A DNA stretch of 64,000 bases. Source: Megachile rotundata (taxonomy: Eukaryota > Arthropoda > Insecta > Hymenoptera > Megachilidae). The DNA lies in contig NW_027473329.1 in the NCBI RefSeq assembly GCF_050947335.1, positions 1,240,001-1,304,000 on the forward strand, read 5' to 3'. Position numbers and translations under genes: made by a program. The notes under the pieces are model-generated. The model did not search any database and was not told the DNA's origin. It was given only the letters and a program-made list of their open reading frames with translations. Below, piece by piece: positions 1 through 9,546 of the stretch (within the stretch, counting starts at the first letter, position 1; each line of letters begins with the position of its first letter).

Positions 1-597
1 GATCGTGATTGTGTGATTGCGTGATTGCGATTGTGTGATTGTGTGACTGTGTGATTGTGTGATTGTGTGATTGTGTGATTGTGTGATTGTGTGATTGTGT
101 GATTGTGTGATTGTGTGATTGTGTGATTGTGTGCTTGTGTGGTTGTGTGCTTGTGTGATTGTGTGATTGTGATTGTGTGATTGTGTGATTGTGTGATTGT
201 GTGGTTGTGTGACCGTGATTGTGTGATCGTGATTGTGTGATCGTGATTGTGTGATCGTGATTGTGTGATTGCGTGATTGCGATTGTGTGATTGTGTGACT
301 GTGTGATTGTGTGATTGTGTGATTGTGTGCTTGTGTGATTGTGTGATTGTGTGATTGTGTGATTGTGTGATTGTGTGATTGTGTGATTGTGTGATTGAGT
401 GATTGTGTGATTGTGTGATTGTGTGATTGTGTGATTGTATGATTGTGTGATTGTGTGATTGTGTGATTGTGTGATTGTGTGATTGTGTGATTGTGTGATT
501 GTGTGATTGTGTGATTGTGTGATTGTGTGATTGTGTGATTGTGTGATTGTGTGATTGTGTGATTGAGTGATTGTGTGCTTGTGTGATTGTGTGATTG
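1..597 (+). repeat. Octamer domain with one GACC module
   Basis: Octamer repeats. The window opens inside the tail of a GATCG/GCG variant cluster, and a complete GACC module begins at 211: GACCGTG, then GATCGTGATT repeated three times, then GCGTGATTGCG, then GACTG near 298. The rest is near-perfect GATTGTGT with single variants such as GATTGAGT and GTATG (about 437). A GTGTGCTTG octamer just before 598 precedes the switch to 14-mers, as it does at most later blocks. Confidence 0.9.
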
Positions 598-748
598 TGT
601 GATTGTGATTGTGTGATTGTGATTGTGTGATTGTGATTGTGTGATTGTGATTGTGTGATTGTGATTGTGTGATTGTGATTGTGTGATTGTGATTGTGTGA
701 TTGTGATTGTGTGATTGTGATTGTGTGATTGTGATTGTGATTGTGTGA
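598..748 (+). repeat. 14-mer block, short
   Basis: About ten tandem copies of the 14-bp unit. The block ends with an extra GATTGT, giving three GATTGT-type hexamers in a row near 724-745. The same terminal triplet ends several later short blocks (about 12160, 13785, 24870, 40615, 54370), so this edge is inherited with the block. Confidence 0.9.
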
Positions 749-1007
749 TTGTGTGATTGTGTGATTGTGTGATTGTGTGATTGTGTGATTGTGTGATTGT
801 GTGATTGTGTGATTGTGTGATTGTGTGATTGTGTGATTGTGTGATTGTGTGATTGTGTGATTGTGTGATTGTGTGATTGTGTGATTGTGTGATTGTGTGA
901 TTGTGTGATTGTGTGATTGTGTGATTGTGTGATTGTGTGATTGTGTGATTGTGTGATTGTGTGATTGTGTGATTGTGTGATTGTGTGATTGTGTGATTGT
1001 GTGATTG
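749..1007 (+). repeat. Near-perfect octamer run
   Basis: Roughly 32 consecutive GATTGTGT copies with essentially no variants, ending where GTGCGGTTG opens the diverged module. Such variant-free runs contrast with the variant-rich stretches on either side and suggest recent local expansion (inference). Confidence 0.9.
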
Positions 1008-1256
1008 TGCGGTTGTGTGACCGTGATTGTGTGATTGTGATTGTGTGATTGTGTGATTGTGTGATTGTGTGATTGTGTGATTGTGTGATTGAGTGATTGT
1101 GTGACTGTGTGACTGTGTGACTGTGTGATTGAGGAACTGTGTGATTGTGTGACCATGATTGTGTGACCGTGATTGTGTGACCGATTGTGTGACCGTGATA
1201 GTGTGACCGTGAATGTGTGAATGCGTGATTGTGATTGCGTGATTGTGATTCCGTGA
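1008..1256 (+). repeat. GAGGAACTG diverged module, copy 1
   Basis: This is the least regular sequence type in the array. It runs from GTGCGGTTGTGTGACCGTG through GATTGAGTG and three GACTG octamers to GAGGAACTG at 1131, then GACCATG, a shortened GACCG repeat, GATAG, GAATG, GAATGCG and GATTCCG at 1247. The interval GAGG to GATTCCG is 116 bp here and in all three other copies. Copy 1 has GATTGAGTG where copy 2 has GACTGAGTG and copies 3 and 4 have GACGGAGTG. It is still recognisably octamer-derived, so it is a decayed part of the satellite rather than an inserted foreign sequence. Confidence 0.85.
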
Positions 1257-1686
1257 TTGTGTGATTGTGTGATTGTGTGATTGTGTAATTGTGTGATTGT
1301 GTGATTGTGTGATTGTGTGATTGTGTGATTGTGTAATTGTGATTGTGCGATTGTGATTGTGTGATTGAGTGATTGTGTGATTGTGTGATTGTGTGATTGT
1401 GTGATTGTGTGATTGTGTGATTGTGTGATTGTGTGATTGTGTGATTGTGTGATTGTGTGATTGTGGGATTGTGTGATTGTGTGATTGTGTGATTGTGTGA
1501 TTGTGTGATTGTGTAATTGTGTGATTGTGTGATTGTGTGATTGTGTGATTGTGTGATTGTGTGATTGTGTGATTGTGTAATTGTGATTGTGCGATTGTGA
1601 TTGTGTGATTGTGTGATTGTGTGATTGTGTGATTGTGAGATTGTGTGATTGTGTGATTGTGAGCTTGTGTGATTGTGTGATTGTGT
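1257..1686 (+). repeat. Octamer domain with GTAATTG and GAGCTTG marks
   Basis: Octamers with several GTGTAATTG variants (about 1284, 1333, 1510, 1575), two GTGCGATT sites and GAGCTTG at 1661. The part from 1575 to 1686 is repeated from 2201 onward: the GTGTAATTG-to-GAGCTTG distance is 86 bp in both, and the copies lie 626 bp apart. Confidence 0.85.
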
Positions 1687-2218
1687 GATTGTGATTGTGT
1701 GATTGTGATTGTGTGATTGTGATTGTGTGATTGTGATTGTGTGATTGTGATTGTGTGATTGTGATTGTGTGATTGTGATTGTGTGATTGTGATTGTGTGA
1801 TTGTGATTGTGTGATTGTGATTGTGTGATTGTGATTGTGTGATTGTGATTGTGTGATTGTGATTGTGTGATTGTGATTGTGTGATTGTGATTGTGTGATT
1901 GTGATTGTGTGATTGTGATTGTGTGATTGTGATTGTGTGATTGTGATTGTGTGATTGTGATTGTGTGATTGTGATTGTGTGATTGTGATTGTGTGATTGT
2001 GATTGTGTGATTGTGATTGTGTGATTGTGATTGTGTGATTGTGATTGTGTGATTGTGATTGTGTGATTGTGATTGTGTGATTGTGATTGTGTGATTGTGA
2101 TTGTGTGATTGTGATTGTGTGATTGTGATTGTGTGATTGTGATTGTGTGATTGTGATTGTGTGATTGTGATTGTGTGATTGTGATTGTGTGATAGTGATT
2201 GTGTAATTGTGATTGTGC
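1687..2218 (+). repeat. 14-mer block, about 0.53 kb
   Basis: About 37 near-identical 14-mers with one GATAG variant at 2191 just before the array returns to octamers. Together with the preceding GAGCTTG segment it makes one copy of a 626-bp tandem duplication; the next block (2311 on) follows the second copy. Confidence 0.9.
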
Positions 2219-2310
2219 GATTGTGATTGTGTGATTGTGTGATTGTGTGATTGTGTGATTGTGAGATTGTGTGATTGTGTGATTGTGAGCTTGTGTGATT
2301 GTGTGATTGT

Positions 2311-3340
2311 GTGATTGTGATTGTGTGATTGTGATTGTGTGATTGTGATTGTGTGATTGTGATTGTGTGATTGTGATTGTGTGATTGTGATTGTGTGATT
2401 GTGATTGTGTGATTGTGATTGTGTGATTGTGATTGTGTGATTGTGATTGTGTGATTGTGATTGTGTGATTGTGATTGTGTGATTGTGATTGTGTGATTGT
2501 GATTGTGTGATTGTGATTGTGTGATTGTGATTGTGTGATTGTGATTGTGTGATTGTGATTGTGTGATTGTGATTGTGTGATTGTGATTGTGTGATTGTGA
2601 TTGTGTGATTGTGATTGTGTGATTGTGATTGTGTGATTGTGATTGTGTGATTGTGATTGTGTGATTGTGATTGTGTGATTGTGATTGTGTGATTGTGATT
2701 GTGTGATTGTGATTGTGTGATTGTGATTGTGTGATTGTGATTGTGTGATTGTGATTGTGTGATTGTGATTGTGTGATTGTGATTGTGTGATTGTGATTGT
2801 GTGATTGTGATTGTGTGATTGTGATTGTGTGATTGTGATTGTGTGATTGTGATTGTGTGATTGTGATTGTGTGATTGTGATTGTGTGATTGTGATTGTGT
2901 GATTGTGATTGTGTGATTGTGATTGTGTGATTGTGATTGTGTGATTGTGATTGTGTGATTGTGATTGTGTGATTGTGATTGTGTGATTGTGATTGTGTGA
3001 TTGTGATTGTGTGATTGTGATTGTGTGATTGTGATTGTGTGATTGTGATTGTGTGATTGTGATTGTGTGATTGTGATTGTGTGATTGTGATTGTGTGATT
3101 GTGATTGTGTGATTGTGATTGTGTGATTGTGATTGTGCGATTGTGATTGTGCGATTGTGATTGTGCGATTGTGATTGTGCGATTGTGATTGTGCGATTGT
3201 GATTGTGCGATTGTGATTGTGCGATTGTGATTGTGCGATTGTGATTGTGCGATTGTGATTGTGCGATTGTGATTGTGCGATTGTGATTGTGATTGTGTGA
3301 TTGTGATTGTGTGATTGAGATTGTGTGATTGTGATTGTGT
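2311..3340 (+). repeat. 14-mer block, about 1.0 kb, with CpG-variant tail
   Basis: About 58 standard 14-mers, then at about 3133 an abrupt change to the GTGCGATT variant for eleven units, then a few standard units with a GAGATT variant near 3317. The homogeneity on each side of a sharp switch indicates separate local expansions of two 14-mer types. Confidence 0.9.
3130..3290 (+). repeat. CpG 14-mer run (GATTGTGATTGTGC), 11 copies
   Basis: Eleven consecutive 14-mers carry C in place of the last T, so each creates a CpG at the junction with the next GATT. Related CpG runs occur at about 6.46-6.93, 10.18-10.25, 23.13-23.35, 38.31-38.52 and 51.99-52.21 kb. Elsewhere in the array CpG is scarce. 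Confidence 0.9.
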
Positions 3341-4386
3341 GATTGTGTGATTGTGTGATTGTGTGATTGTGTGATTGTGTAATTGTGATTGTGTGATTGT
3401 GTGATTGCGTGATTGTGTGATTGTGTGATTGTGTGATTGTGTGATTGTGTGAGTGTGTGATTGTGTGATTGTGTGATTGAGTGATTGTGTGCTTGTGTGT
3501 TTGTATACTTGTGTGATTGTGTGATTGTGTGATTGTGATTGTGTGATTGTGTGATTGTGTGATTGTGTGATTGTGTGATTGTGGGATTGTGTGATTGTGT
3601 GATTGTGACTGTGTGATTGTGTGAGTGTGTGATTGTGTGATTGAGTGATTGTGTGCTTGTATGATTGTGTGGTTGTGTGGTTGTGTGATTGTCCAATTGT
3701 GTGATTGTGTGATTGTGTGATTGTGTAATTGTGATTGTGCGATTCTGATTGTGTGATTGTGTGATTGTGTGATTGTGATTGTGTAATTGTGAGATTGTGT
3801 GATTGTGTGCTTGTGTGATTGTGTGATTGTGATTGTGTGATTGTGTGATTGTGTGATTGTGTGATAGTGTGATTGTGTGATTGTGTGATTGTGTGATTGT
3901 GTGGTTGTGTGACCGTGATTGTGTGATCGTGATTGTGTGATCGTGATTGTGTGATCGTGATTGTGTAATTGCGTGATTGCGATTGTGTGATTGTGTGACT
4001 GTGTGATTGTGTGATTGTGTGATTGTGTGATTGTGTGATTGTGTGATTGTGTGATTGTGTGATTGTGTGATTGTGTGATTGTGTGATTGTGTGATTGTGT
4101 GATTGTGTGAATGTGTGATTGTGTGATTCTGTGATTGAGTGATTGTGTGATTGTGTGATTGTGTGATTGTGTGATTGTGTGATTGTGTGATTATGTGATT
4201 GTGTGATTGTGTGATTGTGTGATTGTGTGATTGTGTGATTGTGTGATTGTGTGATTGTGTGATTGTGTGATTGTGTGATTGTGTGATTGTGTGATTGTGT
4301 GATTGTGTGATTGTGTGATTGTGTGATTGTGTGATTGTGTGATTGAGTTATTGTGTGCTTGTGTGATTGTGTGATTGTGTGATTGT
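3341..4386 (+). repeat. Y-like octamer domain with GTATAC mark and GACC module
   Basis: Octamers with GAGTG, then GTGTGTTTGTATACTTG (GTATAC at 3503), GTGGGATT, GTCCAATT (a variant of the usual GTCCGATT), GCGATTCTG, GATAG, and a GACC module at 3911 with GTAATTGCG. It continues through GAATG, GATTCTG, GATTATG and GAGTTATTG (about 4345) to the next 14-mer block. This is the content of unit Y downstream in a rearranged order, so it is an older or reshuffled relative. Confidence 0.75.
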
Positions 4387-4700
4387 GTGATTGTGATTGT
4401 GTGATTGTGATTGTGTGATTGTGATTGTGTGATTGTGATTGTGTGATTGTGATTGTGTGATTGTGATTGTGTGATTGTGATTGTGTGATTGTGATTGTGT
4501 GATTGTGATTGTGTGATTGTGATTGTGTGATTGTGATTGTGTGATTGTGATTGTGTGATTGTGATTGTGTGATTGTGATTGTGTGATTGTGATTGTGTGA
4601 TTGTGATTGTGTGATTGTGATTGTGTGATTGTGATTGTGTGATTGTGATTGTGTGATTGTGATTGTGTGATTGTGATTGTGTGATTGTGATTGTGTGATT
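4387..4700 (+). repeat. 14-mer block, about 0.31 kb
   Basis: About 22 uniform 14-mers with no internal variant seen, preceded by GAGTTATTGTGTGCTTG. It lacks the GATTATG and GATTTTG marks that sit in the corresponding blocks of the later Y and E units. Confidence 0.88.
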
Positions 4701-5143
4701 GTGTGATTGTGTGATTGTGTGATTGTGTGATTGTGTGATTGTGTGATTGTGTGATTGTGTGATTGTGTGATTGTGTGATTGTGTGACTGAGTGATTGTGT
4801 GACTGTGTGACTGTGTGACTGTGTGATTGAGGAACTGTGTGATTGTGTGACCATGATTGTGTGACCGTGATTGTGTGACCGATTGTGTGACCGTGATAGT
4901 GTGACCGTGAATGTGTGAATGCGTGATTGTGATTGCGTGATTGTGATTCCGTGATTGTGTGATTGTGTGATTGTGTGATTGTGTGATTGTGTAATTGTGT
5001 GATTGTGTGATTGTGTGATTGTGTGATTGTGTGATTGTGTGATTGTGTAATTGTGATTGTGCGATTGTGATTGTGTGATTGTGTGATTGTGTGATTGTGA
5101 GATTGTGTGATTGTGTGATTGTGAGCTTGTGTGATTGTGTGAT
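4701..5143 (+). repeat. GAGGAACTG diverged module, copy 2, with flanks
   Basis: Octamers lead to GACTGAGTG, three GACTG octamers and GAGGAACTG at 4829; GATTCCG follows at 4945, the same 116-bp spacing as the other copies. Unlike copies 1, 3 and 4 it has no GTGCGGTTG leader. Afterwards come GTAATTG, GCGATTG and GAGCTTG (5123), matching the flank after copy 3. Confidence 0.85.
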
Positions 5144-5456
5144 TGTGATTGTGTGATTGTGATTGTGTGATTGTGATTGTGTGATTGTGATTGTGTGATT
5201 GTGATTGTGTGATTGTGATTGTGTGATTGTGATTGTGTGATTGTGATTGTGTGATTGTGATTGTGTGATTGTGATTCTGTGATTGTGATTGTGTGATTGT
5301 GATTGTGTGATTGTGATTGTGTGATCGTGATTGTGTGATTGTGATTGTGTGATTGTGATTGTGTGATTGTGATTGTGTGATTGTGATTGTGTGATTGTGA
5401 TTGTGTGATTGTGATTGTGTGATTGTGATTGTGTGATTGTGATTGTGTGATTGTGA
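5144..5456 (+). repeat. 14-mer block, about 0.31 kb
   Basis: Tandem 14-mers with one GATTCTG variant near 5274 and one GATCG variant near 5323. The block ends in GTGACTGTGTGATTGAGTG, the same exit as the blocks ending near 16455, 27755 and 33750, which all lead to a GTCATT landmark. Confidence 0.88.
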
Positions 5457-6195
5457 CTGTGTGATTGAGTGAGTGTGTGATTGTGTGATTGTGTCATTGT
5501 GTGATTGTGTGGTTGTGTGATTGTGTGATTGTGTGATTGTGTGATTGTGTGATTGTGTGATTGTGTGCTTGTGTGATTGTGTGATTGTGTGATTTTGCGA
5601 TTGTGTGATTGTGTGATTGTGTGATTGTGTGAGTGTGTGATTGTGTGATTGAGTGATTGTGTGCTTGTGTGATTGTGTGATTGTGTGACTGTGTGATTGT
5701 GTGATTGTGTGATTGTGTGATTGTGTGATTGTGTGATTGTGTGATTGAGTGATTGTGTGCTTGTGTGATTGTGTGATTGTGTGATTGTGTGATTGTGTGA
5801 TTGTGTGATTGTGTGATTGTGTGATTGTGTGATTGTGTGATTGTGTGATTGTGTGATTGTGTGATTGTGTGATTGTGGGATTGTGTGATTGTGTGATTGT
5901 GACTGTGTGATTGTGTGAGTGTGTGATTGTGTGATTGAGTGATTGTGTGCTTGTATGATTGTGTGGTTGTGTGGTTGTGTGATTGTCCGATTGTGTGATT
6001 GTGTGATTGTGTGATTGTGTAATTGTGATTGTGTGATTGTGTGATTGTGTGATTGTGTGATTGTGTGATTGTGTGATTGTGTGATTGTGTAATTGTGATT
6101 GTGCGATTGTGATTGTGTGATTGTGTGATTGTGTGATTGTGTGATTGTGAGATTGTGTGATTGTGTGATTGTGAGCTTGTGTGATTGTGTGATTG
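5457..6195 (+). repeat. Octamer domain, X-start-like then Y-start-like
   Basis: Begins as the later X units do (GACTG, GAGTG, GTCATT at 5487, GATTTTGCG, GAGTG, GCTTG, GACTG). It then continues with GTGGGATT, GTCCGATT (about 5985), GTAATTG and GAGCTTG (6173) instead of the GATGG-marked 14-mers of X. A junction of two unit types therefore lies between about 5.75 and 5.87 kb. Confidence 0.75.
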
Positions 6196-6960
6196 TGATT
6201 GTGTGATTGTGATTGTGTGATTGTGATTGTGTGATTGTGATTGTGTGATTGTGATTGTGTGATTGTGATTGTGTGATTGTGATTGTGTGATTGTGATTGT
6301 GTGATTGTGATTGTGTGATTGTGATTGTGTGATTGTGATTGTGTGATTGTGATTGTGTGATTGTGATTGTGTGATTGTGATTGTGTGATTGTGATTGTGT
6401 GATTGTGATTGTGTGATTGTGATTGTGTGATTGTGATTGTGTGATTGTGATTGTGGGATTGTGATTGTGCGATTGTGATTGTGCGATTGTGATTGTGCGA
6501 TTGTGATTGTGCGATTGTGATTGTGCGATTGTGATTGTGCGATTGTGATTGTGCGATTGTGATTGTGCGATTGTGATTGTGCGACTGTGATTGTGCGATT
6601 GAGATTGTGCGATTGTGATTGTGCGATTGTGATTGTGCGATTGTGATTGTGCGATTGTGATTGTGCGATTGTGATTGTGCGATTGTGATTGTGCGATTGT
6701 GATTGTGCGATTGTGATTGTGCGATTGTGATTGTGCGATTGTGATTGTGCGATTGTGATTGTGCGATTGTGATTGTGCGATTGTGATTGTGCGATTGTGA
6801 TTGTGCGATTGTGATTGTGCGATTGTGATTGTGCGATTGTGATTGTGCGATTGTGATTGTGCGATTGTGATTGTGCGATTGTGATTGTGCGATTGTGATT
6901 GTGCGATTGTGATTGTGCGATTGTGATTGTGTGATTGTGATTGTGTGATTGTGATTGTGT
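6196..6960 (+). repeat. 14-mer block, about 0.76 kb, mostly CpG variant
   Basis: About 18 standard 14-mers, one GTGGGATT unit near 6455, then the longest CpG-variant run in the window (to about 6930), then a few standard units. The transition GTGGG followed by GTGCG also appears inside the CpG runs at 23.27, 38.44 and 52.13 kb. Confidence 0.9.
6455..6935 (+). repeat. CpG 14-mer run, about 33 copies
   Basis: Roughly 33 consecutive GATTGTGATTGTGC units, interrupted only by single substitutions (GACTG near 6583, GAGATT near 6600). Each unit contributes one CpG, so this half kilobase has a CpG every 14 bp, unlike the surrounding array. Confidence 0.9.
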
Positions 6961-9546
6961 GATTGTGTGATTGAGTGATTGTGTGAGTGTGTGATTGTGT
7001 GATTGAGTGATTGTGTGATTGTGTGATTGTGTGATTGTGTGGTTGTGTGATTGTGTGATTGTGTGATTGTGTGATTGTGTGATTGTGATTGTGTGATTGC
7101 GTGATTGTGTGATTCTGTGATTGTGTGATTTTGTGATTGTGTGATTGTGTGATTGCGTGATTGTGTGATTGTGTGATTGTGTGATTGTGTGATTGTGTGA
7201 GTGTGTGATTGTGTGATTGTGTGATTGAGTGATTGTGTGCTTGTGTGATTGCGTGATTGTGTGATTGTGTGATGGTGTGATTGTGTGATTGTGTGAATGT
7301 GTGATTGCGTGATCGTGTGATTGTGTGATCGTGTGATCGTGTGATCGTGTGATTGTGTGATTGTGTGATTTTGCGATTGAGTGATTGTGTGCTTGTGTGA
7401 TTGTGTGATTGTGTGATTGTGTGATTGTGTGATTGTGTGATTGCGTGATTGTGTGATCGTGTGATTGCGTGATTGCGTGATTGCGTGATTGTGTGATTGT
7501 GTGATTGTGTGATTGTGTGATTGTGTGATTGTGTGATTGTGTGATTGTGTGATTGTGTGATTGTGTGATTGCGTGATTGTGTGATTGTGTGATTGTGTGA
7601 TTGCGTGATTGTGTGATTCTGTGATTGTGTGATTGTGTGATTGTGTGATGGTGTGATTGTGTGATTGTGTGGATGTGTGATTGCGTGATCGTGTGATTGT
7701 GTGATTGTGTGATTGTGTGATTGTGTGAGTGTGTGATTGTGTGATTGAGTGATTGTGTGCTTGTGTGATTGTGTGGTTGTGTGATTGTGTGATTAGGCGA
7801 TTGTGTGATTGTGTGATTGTGTGATTGTGTGATTGTGTGATTATGTGGTTGTGTGATTGTGTGATTGTGTGATTGTGTGATTGTGACTGTGTGATTGTGT
7901 CAGTGTGTGATTGTGTGATTGAGTGATTGTGTGCTTGTGTGGTTTTGTGGTTGTGTGATTGTGTGATTGTGTGATTGTGTGATTGTGTGGTTGTGTGGTT
8001 GTGTGATTGTGTGATTGTGTGATTGTGTGATTGTGATTGTGTGATTGCGTGATTGTGTGATTCTGTGATTGTGTGATTTTGTGATTGTGTGATTGTGTGA
8101 TTGCGTGATTGTGTGATTGTGTGATTGTGTGATTGTGTGAGTGTGTGATTGTGTGATTGTGTGATTGAGTGATTGTGTGCTTGTGTGATTGCGTGATTGT
8201 GTGATTGTGTGATGGTGTGATTGTGTGATTGTGTGAATGTGTGATTGCGTGATCGTGTGATTGTGTGATCGTGTGATCGTGTGATCGTGTGATTGTGTGA
8301 TTGTGTGATTTTGCGATTGAGTGATTGTGTGCTTGTGTGATTGTGTGATTGTGTGATTGTGTGATTGTGTGATTGTGTGATTGCGTGATTGTGTGATCGT
8401 GTGATTGCGTGATTGCGTGATTGCGTGATTGTGTGATTGTGTGATTGTGTGATTGTGTGATTGTGTGATTGTGTGATTGTGTGATTGTGTGATTGTGTGA
8501 TTGTGTGATTGCGTGATTGTGTGATTGTGTGATTGTGTGATTGCGTGATTGTGTGATTCTGTGATTGTGTGATTGTGTGATTGTGTGATGGTGTGATTGT
8601 GTGATTGTGTGGATGTGTGATTGCGTGATCGTGTGATTGTGTGATCGTGTGATCTTGTGATCGTGTGATTGTGTGATTGTGTGATTTTGCGATTGTGTGA
8701 TTGTGTGATTGTGTGATTGTGTGAGTGTGTGATTGTGTGATTGAGTGATTGTGTGCTTGTGTGATTGTGTGGTTGTGTGATTGTGTGATTAGGCGATTGT
8801 GTGATTGTGTGATTGTGTGATTGTGTGATTGTGTGATTATGTGGTTGTGTGATTGTGTGATTGTGTGATTGTGTGATTGTGACTGTGTGATTGTGTGAGT
8901 GTGTGATTGTGTGATTGAGTGATTGTGTGCTTGTGTGGTTTTGTGGTTGTGTGATTGTGTGATTGTGTGATTTTGCGATTGTGTGATTGTGTGATTGTGT
9001 GATTGTGTGAGTGTGTGATTGTGTGATTGAGTGATTGTGTGCTTGTGTGATTGTGTGGTTGTGTGATTGTGTGATTAGGCGATTGTGTGATTGTGTGATT
9101 GTGTGATTGTGTGATTGTGTGATTATGTGGTTGTGTGATTGTGTGATTGTGTGATTGTGTGATTGTGACTGTGTGATTGTGTGAGTGTGTGATTGTGTGA
9201 TTGAGTGATTGTGTGCTTGTGTGGTTTTGTGGTTGTGTGATTGTGTGATTGTGTGATTGTGTGATTGAGTGATTGTGTGCTTGTATGATTGTGTGGTTGT
9301 GTGGTTGTGTGATTGTCTGATTGTGTGATTGTGTGATTGTGTGATTGTGTGATTGTGTGATTGTGTGATTGTGTGATTGTGTGATTGTGTGATTGTGTGA
9401 TTGTGTGATTGTGTGATTGTGTGATTGTGTGATTGTGGGATTGTGTGATTGTGTGATTGTGACTGTGTGATTGTGTGAGTGTGTGATTGTGTGATTGAGT
9501 GATTGTGTGCTTGTATGATTGTGTGGTTGTGTGGTTGTGTGATTGT
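6961..9546 (+). repeat. X-like octamer domain with nested tandem duplications
   Basis: Variant-rich octamers: GATTCTG followed by GATTTTG (7111, again at 8059), clusters of GATCG, GATTTTGCG, GATGG, GGATG, and GATTAGG at 7791, 8787 and 9073. The segment from about 7040 recurs 948 bp later. A second, 286-bp duplication repeats GATTTTGCG (8683 and 8969) and GATTAGG (8787 and 9073) at exactly the same offset. Only the later copy of the 948-bp repeat has the GATCTTG mark (about 8651) that is fixed in units X downstream. This looks like an early form of X lacking its long 14-mer block. Confidence 0.8.

Noticed and set aside
1008..1256. GAGGAACTG module as a transposon remnant
   Set aside because: Every part can be read as substituted octamers or 14-mers in phase, with no terminal repeats, target duplication or coding remnant.
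3503..3508. GTATAC as a TATA-type promoter element
   Set aside because: A six-base word in a GT-rich context, with no accompanying element and no gene downstream. It serves only as a landmark.
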